A stretch of DNA of 45,745 nt from Oscillospiraceae bacterium (GCA_017398105.1 JAFQHF010000179.1:1-45745), one strand, 5' to 3'; shown: positions 1-8,334, counted from the stretch's first letter. Numbers and translations: made by a program. The notes: generated by a model not told the origin, from the sequence alone.

Positions 1-1432
1 CCTTTGCCTGGCGGTTGGGGTTGGCATTCAGCTCCTGGACTTCTGCTGTCATCAGAACCATTTCCAGCAGCTCGTCCAGACCCTTGCCGGTCTTGGCGGA
101 GATGGGCACGATGATGGTGTCGCCGCCCCACTCTTCGGGAACCAGATCATACATGGTCAGCTGATCCTTGATCATGTCGGGGTTGGCGGTGGGCTTATCC
201 ATCTTGTTGATGGCCACGATCAGAGGCACCTCAGCAGCCTTGGCGTGGTTGATGGACTCGATGGTCTGGGGCATGATGCCGTCGTCAGCAGCAACCACCA
301 GGATGGCAATATCGGTGGACTTGGCACCGCGGGCACGCATGGAAGTAAAGGCAGCGTGGCCGGGGGTATCCAGGAAGGTAATCATCTGGCCGTCCACATC
401 GACAGTATATGCACCAATGTGCTGGGTAATGCCGCCGGCCTCGCCTGCGGTAACGGAGGTCTTCCGGATGGCGTCCAGGGTGGAGGTCTTGCCGTGGTCA
501 ACGTGACCCATGACGACTACGACGGGAGCGCGGGTCTCCAGCTCTTCAGCGGTATCCACATGGTCGTCGATGATCCGCTCCTCGATGGTGATGGTAACTT
601 CCTTCTCCACCTTGCAGCCCATTTCGGTGGCTACGAACTCGGCGGTCTCGAAGTCGATGGTCTGGTTGATGGCAGCCAGAACGCCGTTCTTCATCAGGCA
701 CTTGATGACCTCACCGGCGGTCTTCTTCATCCGGGAAGCCAGCTCGCCGACGGTGATCTCGTCGGGGATCTTAACGGTGACGGGAGCCTTGCGGGCAACC
801 TCCATCTGGAGGCGGCGCATCTTCTCCTGCTCTTCGTTGCGGGACTTGTTGCCCTTGAAGTTATTCTTCTGCTGCTTGTTCTGCTGCTTGCCCTTACCGC
901 CGCCGATGCGCTGCTTGCCGCCCTCGTAATTCTGGACACGCTCGGAGACCAGATTGTCCACGTCGGCAAAACGGTTGGCATTCACCTGGACAGCGGAGGT
1001 GTCAACCACGCGGCGCTCGCGCTTGCGCTCGGGCTCCTTGGGCTTTTCAGCCTTGGGCGCGGCGGCCTGCTGGATAGGCTGGTTGTTCTGATGCTGGGGA
1101 CGGTTATTGTTCTGACCCTGGGGACGGCCGCCCTGCTGCTGGGGGCGGTTCTGATTCTGGCCCTGGGGACGGCTGCCCTGCTGGGGAGCGGGCTTGGCAG
1201 CGGGAGCCTCAGCCTTGGGGGCTGCGGGCTTGACCGCAAAGACCTGCTCCAGGGACTTGATCTGATTCTTCTGGGTCATATGGTCGAACACCACATTCAG
1301 CTCTGCATCCGTCAGAACCTGGGTGTAGGACTTGGGCTTTTCCATATACTTGCCGATGATCTCGGAGATTTCTCTGGGTGCCACGCCAAAATCGGCGGCA
1401 ACTTCCTTCACGCGATACTTAACAAAACTCAT
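1..1432 (-). CDS. infB: translation initiation factor IF-2, 3' end cut by window
   Basis: GTPase that places initiator tRNA on the 30S subunit and promotes subunit joining. The visible 477 codons start at an ATG (1432-1430) behind a GGAGGTG ribosome site. They hold an IF2 N-terminal helical domain (residues 1-50), a long disordered Gln/Asn/Pro/Arg-rich linker (about 70-205), a second IF2_N-type domain, and the start of the G domain with GHVDHGKT near residue 308, the DTPGHAAF switch II motif and NKMD. The rest of the G domain and the C-terminal tRNA-binding domains lie beyond the left edge. It is the last visible gene of the rimP operon, separated from ylxQ by 121 nt that hold a family B repeat. 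Identity is certain. Confidence 0.98.
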   Translation of the reverse strand, partial: MSFVKYRVKEVAADFGVAPREISEIIGKYMEKPKSYTQVLTDAELNVVFDHMTQKNQIKSLEQVFAVKPAAPKAEAPAAKPAPQQGSRPQGQNQNRPQQQGGRPQGQNNNRPQHQNNQPIQQAAAPKAEKPKEPERKRERRVVDTSAVQVNANRFADVDNLVSERVQNYEGGKQRIGGGKGKQQNKQQKNNFKGNKSRNEEQEKMRRLQMEVARKAPVTVKIPDEITVGELASRMKKTAGEVIKCLMKNGVLAAINQTIDFETAEFVATEMGCKVEKEVTITIEERIIDDHVDTAEELETRAPVVVVMGHVDHGKTSTLDAIRKTSVTAGEAGGITQHIGAYTVDVDGQMITFLDTPGHAAFTSMRARGAKSTDIAILVVAADDGIMPQTIESINHAKAAEVPLIVAINKMDKPTANPDMIKDQLTMYDLVPEEWGGDTIIVPISAKTGKGLDELLEMVLMTAEVQELNANPNRQAK

Positions 1433-1463
1433 TCTATAAACGCACCTCCAAAATACTTGGGAG

Positions 1464-1545
1464 TTGACAGTGGACAGTGAACAGTGGACAGTTATGGTGT
1501 CAGCGACGGCACCATAATTGTCAACTGCCAACTGTCAACTGTCAA
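1464..1545. repeat. family B heptad hairpin, copy 1
   Basis: Two 36-nt inverted arms (1464-1499 and 1510-1545) around a 10-nt loop. Each arm is built from four 7-nt units of the type TTGACAG followed by TTATGGTG. It lies inside the ylxQ-infB gap of a transcribed operon, so it should form a long imperfect hairpin in the mRNA. The 7-nt period was read directly from the sequence. Function is unknown. Confidence 0.85.
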
Positions 1546-1553
1546 TTATACAC

Positions 1554-1970
1554 TTACTTCTTCTTTCCCTTGCGCACATTCCGCTGATGTGCTTTGGCTT
1601 CTGCCTGACGCTTTCTGGCCTTGGCGGACTTTTCTGCCAGGACTTCCAGCGCCTGCTTATATTTTTCCGGCTCGCCCAGGGCGCTCACCAGGGCCAGGGC
1701 CAGCTGCACATCGGTGATGGCGGCAATGGCCAGGCTGGTTCTGCCCACCACGAAGCCCATTTCCTCTTTCGTGCAGCTGAGGCGCACGCACTGCTGCTCG
1801 GTTCCGGCAGCGAAGGACTTGGCTCTTCTCCAGGTGTGGTCGGAAGCATCACCGGCGACCAGGATCACATAGGCCTTGCCGGTTCTGGCAATGGCACCTA
1901 CAGGCTCCTCGCCCAGCTCTGCCAGACCGCCCTTCCGGGCCAGGGACAGGTAATTCAGGGCTTTATTCAT
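1554..1970 (-). CDS. ylxQ: L7Ae-family RNA-binding protein YlxQ
   Basis: Small protein of the ribosomal L7Ae/L30e fold (138 residues from the chosen start), expected to bind kink-turn RNA; its exact role is not settled in the family. The start MNKALNYLSLARKGG matches the usual YlxQ N-terminus and overlaps the end of ylxR by 8 nt. An upstream in-frame ATG at 2024 would add 18 residues lying inside ylxR and was not used. The C-terminus (about 110-138) is a Lys/Arg-rich tail. The position between ylxR and infB is the classical Firmicutes arrangement. Confidence 0.9.
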   Translation of the reverse strand: MNKALNYLSLARKGGLAELGEEPVGAIARTGKAYVILVAGDASDHTWRRAKSFAAGTEQQCVRLSCTKEEMGFVVGRTSLAIAAITDVQLALALVSALGEPEKYKQALEVLAEKSAKARKRQAEAKAHQRNVRKGKKK

Positions 1971-2232
1971 GGGCAGCCTCCATTTCCTTCTGAAGTCTTG
2001 CGTAGACTTCCTCGGGAATCTCAACCTCCAGGCTCCGGTCCAGAGCCTTGGAGCGGATGGCTTTCTTCAGGCATTCGGGATTCGGGCACAGGTATGCGCC
2101 CCGGCCGTTCATCTTGCCGCCGAAATCCAGGTTCACGGCACCCTCCGGTGTCCGCACCACCCGGATCAGCTCCCGCTTTGCCCGGCGCTCACGGCAGCCC
2201 ATACACTGCCGCTGGGGGATTTTCTTCTGCAT
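1963..2232 (-). CDS. ylxR: YlxR family RNA-binding protein (DUF448)
   Basis: An 89-residue nucleic-acid-binding protein of the YlxR/DUF448 family. The N-terminus has QRQCMGCRERRAK with a CxxC pair, and the family signature GRGAYLC lies near residues 44-50, followed by a basic helix. The ATG follows AAAGGAGG. It overlaps ylxQ by 8 nt, suggesting translational coupling, and follows nusA after 121 nt occupied by a family B repeat. Its physiological role is not known from sequence. Confidence 0.95.
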   Translation of the reverse strand: MQKKIPQRQCMGCRERRAKRELIRVVRTPEGAVNLDFGGKMNGRGAYLCPNPECLKKAIRSKALDRSLEVEIPEEVYARLQKEMEAAHE

Positions 2233-2254
2233 TTGGACTACCTCCTTTTATCCG

Positions 2255-2352
2255 TTGACAGTGTACAGTGTATCGTTGACAAATTTCGGTATCGCCTTTG
2301 GCGATAATTCAAATCTGTCCGCACAGCGGACACCACAACTGTCAACTATCAA
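2255..2352. repeat. family B heptad hairpin, copy 2
   Basis: Inverted terminal arms made of 7-nt units: TTGACAG, TGTACAG, TGTATCG, TTGACAA on the left (from 2255), and the complement of TTGATAG, TTGACAG on the right (ending 2352). The loop carries two further small hairpins near 2289-2306 and 2316-2331. It sits in the 121-nt nusA-ylxR gap, the same gap length as the other B copy between ylxQ and infB. Confidence 0.8.
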
Positions 2353-2353
2353 C

Positions 2354-3499
2354 TTACTCTTCGGTCTCTTCTGCAGCCTCTTCCACAGGCTCAGCCTGGG
2401 AGGCGGGCTTGATGTCGATCTTGTAGCTGGTCAGGCGGGCAGCCAGGCGGGCGTTCTGACCCTCCTTGCCGATGGCCAGGGACAGCTGATCATCGGGGAC
2501 GATGACCCGGCAGGCCTTCTGACCGGGGATCAGGGTAACGGAGATCACATCTGCGGGGCTCAGAGCTGCCCGGACATATTCGCAGGGATCTTCGGACCAG
2601 ACCACGATGTCGATCTTCTCGCCGTGGAGTTCTTCCACAACGGCGCCAACACGGCCGCCACGGGGGCCCACACAGGCGCCCACGGGATCGATGCCCTCCA
2701 TGGTGGCGCGGACAGCCATCTTGGAACGGGAACCGGCTTCACGGGCAATGTTGCGCACTTCCACCTGACCCTCGGCGATTTCGGGGGTCTCCAGCTCGAA
2801 CAGACGGCGAACCAGATTGGGATGGGTACGGGAAACGTGAACCAGGGGGCCGCGGTTGGCCTTATGAACCTCCAGGACATAGACCCGGATCAGATCGCCC
2901 TCAGCGTACTTCTCGCCGGGGATCTGCTCGGAGGAACGCAGCACTGCATCGGATGCGTCGTTGCCCTGGCCGATGCGGACGAACATATCGCCGCTGGTGG
3001 GATCGATGCGCAGCACGGTGCCGGTGAGCAGCTCCTGTGCCTTGGAGGAGTAGGATTCGTAAACAACACCGCGCTCGGCTTCCCGGATGCCCTGGATGAC
3101 CACCTGCTTGGCAGTCTGGGCTGCGATACGGCCGAATTTCTGGATGTCGATGGGGATGGCCACGGTATCGCCGACCTTCAGGTCGGGATTGTGACGGCGG
3201 GCGGTGTCGATGTGGATCTCCAGGGCCAGATCGGTCAGCTCGTCCACGACGGTCTTGATCTGGTGCATGGTCAGACCTTCTTCGCTGATGTTCACCACCA
3301 CGTTCTCGCCGGGAACATCCCGGTGATCCTCACGGTCCTTGCGGTATGCGTTGGTCAGCGCCTGCTTCAGACGCTCCACCATGTAGTCAACAGGGATGCC
3401 CTTGATCTTCTCCAGTTCCCGGAGGCTTGCGAAGATCTCCGCACCGATGTTTACCTTGGGTGCTTCAGGCTGCTTCTTGGCATTTTTTCTGGGTGCCAT
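2354..3499 (-). CDS. nusA: transcription termination/antitermination factor NusA
   Basis: RNA polymerase-associated factor that modulates pausing, termination and antitermination. The 381-residue protein shows the N-terminal RNAP-binding domain, an S1 domain (around residues 130-200) and two KH domains with the motifs GPRGGRVGAVVEEL and LAIGKEGQNARLAARL. It ends in a short acidic tail (EEAAEETEE) and lacks the long acidic repeats of E. coli NusA, as is usual in Firmicutes. It lies 17 nt after rimP and ahead of ylxR in one operon. The start follows a GGAGGA site. Confidence 0.97.
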   Translation of the reverse strand: MAPRKNAKKQPEAPKVNIGAEIFASLRELEKIKGIPVDYMVERLKQALTNAYRKDREDHRDVPGENVVVNISEEGLTMHQIKTVVDELTDLALEIHIDTARRHNPDLKVGDTVAIPIDIQKFGRIAAQTAKQVVIQGIREAERGVVYESYSSKAQELLTGTVLRIDPTSGDMFVRIGQGNDASDAVLRSSEQIPGEKYAEGDLIRVYVLEVHKANRGPLVHVSRTHPNLVRRLFELETPEIAEGQVEVRNIAREAGSRSKMAVRATMEGIDPVGACVGPRGGRVGAVVEELHGEKIDIVVWSEDPCEYVRAALSPADVISVTLIPGQKACRVIVPDDQLSLAIGKEGQNARLAARLTSYKIDIKPASQAEPVEEAAEETEE

Positions 3500-3516
3500 T
3501 TCTATATTCCTCCTAT

Positions 3517-3975
3517 TTAGAATTCCACGCGAAGCCGCACCAGGGCGACCTCGGATTTTTCAAAGGTAATGGTTTCCTTACCGGCTTCCACGGTAACTTT
3601 TCCGTCCTCGTAGCCCCGCAGGACACAGGGGATCTCCTTCAGGCCGTTTCTGGGACGGTAGAGCTTGACGGTGATATTGCTTCCCATAAAGCGTTCAAAA
3701 TCAGAGGGGCGCTTCAGTGCCCGCTCCAGGCCGGCAGAGCAGACCTCAAAATGGTAGGAGCCCTGGATGGGGTCCTTCTCGTCCAGGATGGGGTCCACGG
3801 CACGGGAGATGGCTTCGCAGTCGTTGATGTCCACGCCGCCTTCCTTGTCCAGGTACAGCCGCAGGAAATACTCGCTGCCCTCCCGGACATACTCCACATC
3901 CCACAGCTCGCAGCCGTGCTGCTTTACGATGGGCTCTGCAAAGGATGCAACCAGTTCGGTTACTTTCATTGACAC
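3517..3975 (-). CDS. rimP: ribosome maturation factor RimP
   Basis: Needed for assembly of the 30S subunit. The 152-residue protein has the usual two-domain RimP pattern, with GCELWDVEYV, LRLYLDKEGGVDINDCEAISRAVDPILDE and CSAGLERALK in the N-terminal half. An internal ATG six bases downstream (3969) is an equally possible start. It is first in the rimP-nusA-ylxR-ylxQ-infB operon, behind a strong promoter and a leader hairpin. Confidence 0.96.
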   Translation of the reverse strand: MSMKVTELVASFAEPIVKQHGCELWDVEYVREGSEYFLRLYLDKEGGVDINDCEAISRAVDPILDEKDPIQGSYHFEVCSAGLERALKRPSDFERFMGSNITVKLYRPRNGLKEIPCVLRGYEDGKVTVEAGKETITFEKSEVALVRLRVEF

Positions 3976-4007
3976 ATATTCCTTTCTTCGTCCAAAAGAC
4001 TAACAAG

Positions 4008-4033
4008 AAAGAGAGGCGCGTGCGCCTCTCTTT
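4008..4033 (-). promoter_or_regulatory. hairpin in the rimP operon leader
   Basis: A perfect 12-bp stem (AAAGAGAGGCGC, 4008-4019, with its complement at 4022-4033) and a minimal apex lie between the promoter and the rimP start. On the transcribed strand it is followed by CTTGTTAGTCTTTT, a weak U-rich run, so it may act as an attenuator or a stabilising 5' hairpin. Which of these is inference. Confidence 0.6.
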
Positions 4034-4060
4034 GCCTACATACTTACTATTTACGGTAGT

Positions 4061-4089
4061 ATTATACCACCGTTTCCTGGGATTTGCAA
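4061..4089 (-). promoter_or_regulatory. sigma-A-type promoter of the rimP-infB operon
   Basis: On the minus strand, -35 TTGCAA (4084-4089), 17-bp spacer, -10 TATAAT (4061-4066). It lies 86 nt upstream of rimP and is the only strong match in the 403-nt gap between rimP and malQ. That gap otherwise holds the leader hairpin, a family A repeat and the malQ terminator. Confidence 0.75.
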
Positions 4090-4206
4090 GAGGTATTCTT
4101 CAGAAAATCGGACAATCTTTTTCCTTTTTCCGGTTATTTTTATCAGAAAGTGAACAAAAGCAAAGCCTTCCCCCGGTGCAGCATCGCTGCATCCGCAAAC
4201 ACAAAT

Positions 4207-4311
4207 GTAGGGCGGGGACATGTCCCCGCCGGGCACTTACAGCCATTGCATGTTTTATTGGCGGTGCTCAGGCATCGACCCTGCCCGGCGGAGGCATGCC
4301 TCCGCCCTACA
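4207..4311. repeat. family A double-hairpin repeat A1
   Basis: GTAGGG/CCCTAC outer ends; left palindrome GGGGACATGTCCCC, right palindrome GGAGGCATGCCTCC, with an unrelated ~50-nt loop. Both arms are self-complementary but differ in sequence from each other. Confidence 0.85.
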
Positions 4312-4342
4312 CAAAACAGATTGCCCGCGTTTTGTGTGCCGT

Positions 4343-4371
4343 AAAAACCGCCCCAGGGATTCCCGGGGCGG
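4343..4371 (-). terminator. Rho-independent terminator after malQ
   Basis: On the minus strand, stem CCGCCCC...GGGGCGG (4348-4371, with an inner GGGA/TCCC pairing) is followed by TTTTT (4347-4343), just 7 nt after the malQ stop. Confidence 0.85.
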
Positions 4372-4378
4372 CAGTCGG

Positions 4379-5938
4379 TTATTCTTCGGTTTCTTCCTCG
4401 TCCTCAGCCTTCTTTGCCTGGTTCAGGGCATCCCAGTTGGCGCGGTTGGACTTGACGGTGAGCTCCAGCACTTCCTTTGCCAGTTCGTCCGTCACCTGGC
4501 CGGGCAGCAGACGCCATCGCCAGTTGAAGCCCACGGTGCCGGGCTGGTTCATCCGGGCGGTGTTGGGCAGATTCAGGTGATCCTGGATGGGAATGATGCA
4601 GGTTCTGGCAACGGAGGTCATGACAAGGTTCAGCAGAGCCTTGTACATCCGCTTGTCGGCAATGTCGGGATTCCACAGGTAGCTGCGCAGCTGCTGCTTT
4701 GCTTCCTTGCTCAGCCCTGCGTACCAGCCTGCCAGGGTCTCGTTGTCATGAGTACCGGTGTAGACCACACAGTTGGGGTCGTAGTTCTGGGGCCAGTAGT
4801 CATTGACAAAGGCAATGTCAGAAGGATCGACGGCAAACTGCAGCACCTTCATGTTGGGATAGCCGCTGTCTTTGACCAGCTTGCGCACGCCGGGGGTCAT
4901 GAGCCCCAGGTCTTCGGCGATGACTTCCACCTCGCCCAGGCGGGCGTGAATGGTGTTGAACAGATCCATGCCGGGGCCCTTCTCCCAGTGACCGTACTTG
5001 GCCAGGCCCTTGTCGGCGGGGATGGAGAAATACTCGTCAAAGCCCCGGAAATGGTCAATGCGCACCACATCGTAGAGCTTGAAGGAATGCCACATACGGG
5101 TCACCCACCACTCATAGCCGGTGGCCTTGTGGAAATCCCAGCGGTACAGAGGATTGCCCCAGACCTGACCGTCCTCGGCAAAGGCATCGGGAGGACAGCC
5201 GGCAATGGAGGAGGATTCGTTTTTCTCGTCCAGCTGGAACAGCTCGGGATGGGCCCACACGTCAGCGCCGTCGGGGGAAACGTAGATGGGAATATCGCCC
5301 ACGATCTGAATGTGCTTTTCGTTGGCGTAGGCCTTCAGCTTTGTCCACTGCTGGTCAAACTTGAACTGCAGGTACTTCTGGAACTCGATGTCGAAATACA
5401 GCACCCGGTTGTAGTAATCCACCGCAAAGCCCCAGTGCATCCGGATATCTTCCGGCCAGGTGCGGAAGGAGGTTTCCTTGAAGAAGGTCTTCAGAGCCAT
5501 GAACAGGGCGTAGTCGTTCAGCCACCAGTGGTTGTCGTTGCAGAAGGCAATGAAATCCGGGTCGCGGCTCACATCGCTGCGCTCGTAGGCCTTGTGCAGC
5601 AGGGCGAAGCGGTTTTCGTGGAGCTTGTCAAAATCCACCTTAGCGGGGTCCGCGCCAAAGTCCACGGCATCGCATTCTTCCGCAGTCAGCAAACCCTCTT
5701 CGATGAGGTCTTCCAGGGAGATCATATAGGGATTGCCTGCGAAGGCAGAATAAGCCTGGTAGGGAGAATCATCGCTGCCGCCGTGGGAAGTGGAGCCCAG
5801 GGGCAGGATCTGCCAGTATTTCTGACCGGCCTTGGCCAGCCAGTCCACAAAATCATAAGCCGCCCGGTCAAAGCAGCCGATGCCGTACTTGCTCGGCAGG
5901 CTGGTGACAGACAGCAGAACACCTGCATAACGCTTCAT
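4379..5938 (-). CDS. malQ: 4-alpha-glucanotransferase (amylomaltase, GH77)
   Basis: Transfers alpha-1,4-glucan segments between maltodextrins in the cytoplasm. The 519-residue protein covers the whole GH77 fold. The nucleophile lies in RIDHFRGF (Asp295), the acid/base in VIAEDLG (Glu342) and the third carboxylate in THDNET (Asp398). The N-terminal AGVLLSVTSLPSKYGIG and the GGSDDSPYQ loop are typical. The start at 5938 was chosen because AAGGAGT lies just upstream; the open frame continues to 6160 only through repeat DNA. The C-terminus is acidic (EDEEETEE). It is a single-gene unit with its own promoter, operator and terminator. Confidence 0.96.
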   Translation of the reverse strand: MKRYAGVLLSVTSLPSKYGIGCFDRAAYDFVDWLAKAGQKYWQILPLGSTSHGGSDDSPYQAYSAFAGNPYMISLEDLIEEGLLTAEECDAVDFGADPAKVDFDKLHENRFALLHKAYERSDVSRDPDFIAFCNDNHWWLNDYALFMALKTFFKETSFRTWPEDIRMHWGFAVDYYNRVLYFDIEFQKYLQFKFDQQWTKLKAYANEKHIQIVGDIPIYVSPDGADVWAHPELFQLDEKNESSSIAGCPPDAFAEDGQVWGNPLYRWDFHKATGYEWWVTRMWHSFKLYDVVRIDHFRGFDEYFSIPADKGLAKYGHWEKGPGMDLFNTIHARLGEVEVIAEDLGLMTPGVRKLVKDSGYPNMKVLQFAVDPSDIAFVNDYWPQNYDPNCVVYTGTHDNETLAGWYAGLSKEAKQQLRSYLWNPDIADKRMYKALLNLVMTSVARTCIIPIQDHLNLPNTARMNQPGTVGFNWRWRLLPGQVTDELAKEVLELTVKSNRANWDALNQAKKAEDEEETEE

Positions 5939-5974
5939 AATCAAATACTCCTTCTCTGTTCCCGTTTCCGAAAC

Positions 5975-5987
5975 TGGAAACGTTTCA
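5975..5987. promoter_or_regulatory. LacI/cre-type operator in the malQ promoter
   Basis: The palindrome GAAACGTTTC (5977-5986), flanked as TG...CA, resembles a LacI-family or CcpA cre site. It overlaps a second inverted repeat, CGTTTCC(N6)GGAAACG (5963-5982). It sits just after the predicted start of transcription, where a bound repressor would block malQ. Which regulator binds is inference. Confidence 0.65.
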
Positions 5988-5995
5988 TCCATAAA

Positions 5996-6024
5996 AGTAT
6001 AGTTGGTTTCTGCAAATCCGTCAA
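5996..6024 (-). promoter_or_regulatory. malQ promoter
   Basis: Minus-strand -35 TTGACG (6019-6024), 17-bp spacer, -10 TATACT (5996-6001), directly upstream of the palindromic operator and malQ. Confidence 0.75.
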
Positions 6025-6097
6025 CGGTTTCCAATGGCAGTTTAAAAAATTGGCATTCCCGACAAAACAAAGGCCTGTTTTTTGTTGGAAACGACCT

Positions 6098-6202
6098 GTA
6101 GGGCGGGGACATGTCCCCGCCGGGCAGTGGCTTCTTCTGAGCGTTCAGACGGTTCCGCACAGGTGTCGATACTGCCCGGCGGAGGCACGCCTCCGCCCTA
6201 CA
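6098..6202. repeat. family A repeat A2
   Basis: Same architecture as A1: left palindrome GGGGACATGTCCCC, right GGAGGCACGCCTCC, ends GTAGGG and CCCTAC. The loop is unrelated to that of A1. Confidence 0.85.
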
Positions 6203-6209
6203 TTTTAGA

Positions 6210-7082
6210 TTATTTGCGCTCTTTTACCAGCATGGGAGTCATCAGGGGTTTTCCGAACCGGGTGACGAACCGCTGGCATTTGACCAGGAATGCGTAATAG
6301 ATATTGTAGCCGCAGCCGTGCATGGTCTCGCAGTTGGCCATGCCCTTGGCCAGGATCACATCGGCGCTGTCCAGGGCAGCCTTTGCTTCTTCGCTCAGCA
6401 TGTCAATCTGGGTTCCGGGAACCCGGTTGCCGTTGTCGATGACGGGGAAGGGAATTCCCACGGCCTGCGCATCGGCCCGGGTGGCATCGTTGATGGTGAC
6501 GGCACCACGGACGCAGAAGGTAATGTCCAGATGGGGGTATTTTTTCGCGATCTGTTCCGCAAAGACCCGGTCAAAACCGATCTCGCCTGCGTTGTCCGTC
6601 AGGTACAGCAGCTTCGCTCCGGTTTCCAGCTCCCGGCAGAAGTCCCGGTAGGTGTCTTCGTCCAGTTCCATTTCCAGGGCCTTGTTCAGCATATCCTCCA
6701 GCGTTTCAAAGCTCACCTGGCCCTGCAGGGCGGAAAAATCCAGATAGTTTCCCAGAATGGCAAACTGCAGTCCCGCGAACACCGGATCAGGCGCATTTTC
6801 CACCTTCTCCCGGATGGTATCCAGCCGCTCCATCACAAAGCGGTTGGACAGTTCCTTTTCCTCCCTGAACCGGTCCTCCGGCAGGCCGTAGTGCTTGGTC
6901 AGCAGGTCCGTCACCTGGGGATGGAACCAGGGGGAGGCCACATGCGCAGGTGCCTCCAGATACATCCGCATCAGATCCCGGGCAAAGGCCATGGTCTGTT
7001 CTTCCGTACCCAAGGGCTGCGCCACCTCCAGATTTCTCCGGAGGTGGCACTGTAAACATTGTGCGTCAAAAGCGATGCTCAT
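6210..7082 (-). CDS. ARMT1-like/DUF89 metal-dependent phosphatase
   Basis: Member of the DUF89 damage-control phosphatase family, which removes phosphate from reactive sugar or cofactor phosphates; the substrate cannot be told from sequence. Of 290 residues, the family motifs are an N-terminal CLQC pair (Cys9/Cys12), LTDNAGEIGFD (Asp163, Asn164), VRGAVTINDAT (Asn198, Asp199) and ADVILAKGMANCETM (Asp241, Lys246, Asn250, Glu252). Its start codon shares one base with the stop of the YhcH-type gene upstream (TAATG), so the two are translationally coupled, which suggests a joint role in sugar-phosphate housekeeping. Confidence 0.88.
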   Translation of the reverse strand: MSIAFDAQCLQCHLRRNLEVAQPLGTEEQTMAFARDLMRMYLEAPAHVASPWFHPQVTDLLTKHYGLPEDRFREEKELSNRFVMERLDTIREKVENAPDPVFAGLQFAILGNYLDFSALQGQVSFETLEDMLNKALEMELDEDTYRDFCRELETGAKLLYLTDNAGEIGFDRVFAEQIAKKYPHLDITFCVRGAVTINDATRADAQAVGIPFPVIDNGNRVPGTQIDMLSEEAKAALDSADVILAKGMANCETMHGCGYNIYYAFLVKCQRFVTRFGKPLMTPMLVKERK

Positions 7083-7522
7083 TAGTTGACCTTCAGCTTC
7101 ACAACGACCTTAACGAAATCGTTGGGAACGTCCAGGTGACGGCCGGGCATATGGGCATCCTCGGGGAATGCAACGTAGCAGACACCCTCGTTGATGGTCA
7201 TGTACTCAAAGTTGCCGGAGTACTTGCCCACGTCCTTGGTCTCGTTGAACTCGCCTTCCAGCTTGCAGTCAGCCAGATCGGCCCAGCCCATGACTTCCTT
7301 GCCCTTGACGATGTACTGGATGTCCAGGTAGTTGCGGTGAGCCTCAGCCAGGTCTACCGGCTTGGTGCTCTGAACAGCCAGGAAGAAACGGTTGCCGTTG
7401 GACAGAGGATAGTTCTTCTTGTCCTCGTACTCGGTCAGGGCGTTGACAGCGTCGAAAGCCTCGTCGATTCCGGGCAGCAGAGCGGCATACTTCTTAATAT
7501 CTTTCCAGGGACATACGATCAT
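7082..7522 (-). CDS. YhcH/YjgK/YiaL family (DUF386) cupin-like protein
   Basis: A 146-residue protein of the YhcH/YjgK/YiaL family, related to the beta-galactosidase beta subunit and often linked to sialic-acid or sugar catabolism. Recognisable segments are AVQSTKPVDLAEAHRNYLDIQYIVKG and the metal-site-like FPEDAHMPGRHLD. The start at 7522 follows AAAGGAAG; the longer frame to 7564 has no ribosome site. It overlaps the DUF89 gene by one base. No sugar transporter or lyase is nearby, so the pathway is unknown. Confidence 0.88.
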   Translation of the reverse strand: MIVCPWKDIKKYAALLPGIDEAFDAVNALTEYEDKKNYPLSNGNRFFLAVQSTKPVDLAEAHRNYLDIQYIVKGKEVMGWADLADCKLEGEFNETKDVGKYSGNFEYMTINEGVCYVAFPEDAHMPGRHLDVPNDFVKVVVKLKVN

Positions 7523-7590
7523 AGTGATTACTTCCTTTCTTATTATCAGCGGAATGGGTTCCACTTAAATTACAGTGTGATATGCCGCTT

Positions 7591-7701
7591 GTAGGGGACG
7601 GCGTCCTCGACGTCCCGGGCGGCAATGTTTTCGATTTCCGGAAAACCTGCGATCATTCCCCGCCCAGCGGTATGCGGGGCGTCGGGGACGCCGCCCCCTA
7701 C
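7591..7701. repeat. family A repeat A3 (divergent)
   Basis: Ends GTAGGGG and CCCCTAC; the left hairpin pairs GGGACG with CGTCCC, the right pairs GGCGTC with GACGCC. Fills most of the gap between the HAD gene and the YhcH-type gene. Confidence 0.75.
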
Positions 7702-7710
7702 GGGATTGTT

Positions 7711-8334
7711 TCAAAGTTTCAGCAAATCTTCGAAGGCATCAATCTTCGCATCATATCCTTCCGGGTCACCGAAGCCGTAGGCAGCCCAGATAAAGGGCAC
7801 ATCTGCCTCTACAGTAGCTTCGTAGTCGCCCTGGGTGTCTCCGATGTAGGCACAGTTTTCGATGTTATGTTTTTCCATCAGGGTGCGGATGGTCTTTCCC
7901 TTGCTGGTGCCGGTATCACCGAAGCACATGTGGCCCTGGATGAATTCTCCCAGACCCAGCTTATCGATGCACAGCTCCGGATAGCCGCACTGGGCATTGC
8001 TGACGATGAACAGCCGGTGATGCTTTGCCAGCTCCGCCATGGTCTCCCGGATGCCGGGGTAACCGATGCGGCACTCGTTGGCAAAGAGATAGTCGTTTTC
8101 CGTCTTCATGCACCGGTCCATCAGGTCGTACCGGTCACTTTCGGGGATGGTGGCCAGGATCACATCGGCAATTTCCGTCATGACCTTGCCGAACAGAGGC
8201 TTTAAGTCTTCGGCGGTGACGCACAGGTGGGCAAGGCCCTCCTGTTTCAGCTGGATGTTATAGCCCTCAGCCACCAGCGCCCGGGAGTCCCACAGTGTTC
8301 CGTCAATGTCAAAAATCAGACTTTCGTAATTCAT
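7711..8334 (-). CDS. HAD-superfamily phosphatase (phosphoglycolate phosphatase-like)
   Basis: A 207-residue HAD hydrolase. Motif I is FDIDGTLWDS (Asp9, Asp11), motif II IVSNAQ, motif III lysine in TSKGKT and motif IV YIGDTQGDYEA. The helical cap between motifs I and II is of the phosphoglycolate/beta-phosphoglucomutase type. Substrate unknown. Its ATG overlaps the udk stop by four bases (ATGA), so it is co-translated with uridine kinase, perhaps acting on a nucleotide or sugar phosphate. Confidence 0.9.
   Translation of the reverse strand: MNYESLIFDIDGTLWDSRALVAEGYNIQLKQEGLAHLCVTAEDLKPLFGKVMTEIADVILATIPESDRYDLMDRCMKTENDYLFANECRIGYPGIRETMAELAKHHRLFIVSNAQCGYPELCIDKLGLGEFIQGHMCFGDTGTSKGKTIRTLMEKHNIENCAYIGDTQGDYEATVEADVPFIWAAYGFGDPEGYDAKIDAFEDLLKL

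Noticed and set aside
245..1480. Long plus-strand ORF opposite infB
   Set aside because: Mirror of the infB reading frame; low-complexity Gly/Leu-rich translation, no ribosome site, no family features.
2048..3520. Plus-strand ORF opposite nusA
   Set aside because: Antisense shadow caused by GC-biased codon use; no recognisable domain.
4207..4311. Family A elements as ordinary Rho-independent terminators
   Set aside because: Two hairpins per element, no U-run, and they occur next to genes that already have good terminators; some collapsed copies may still stop transcription.
4220..6208. 662-codon plus-strand ORF opposite malQ
   Set aside because: Antisense shadow that runs through two family A repeats; malQ on the other strand has all catalytic motifs, promoter and terminator.
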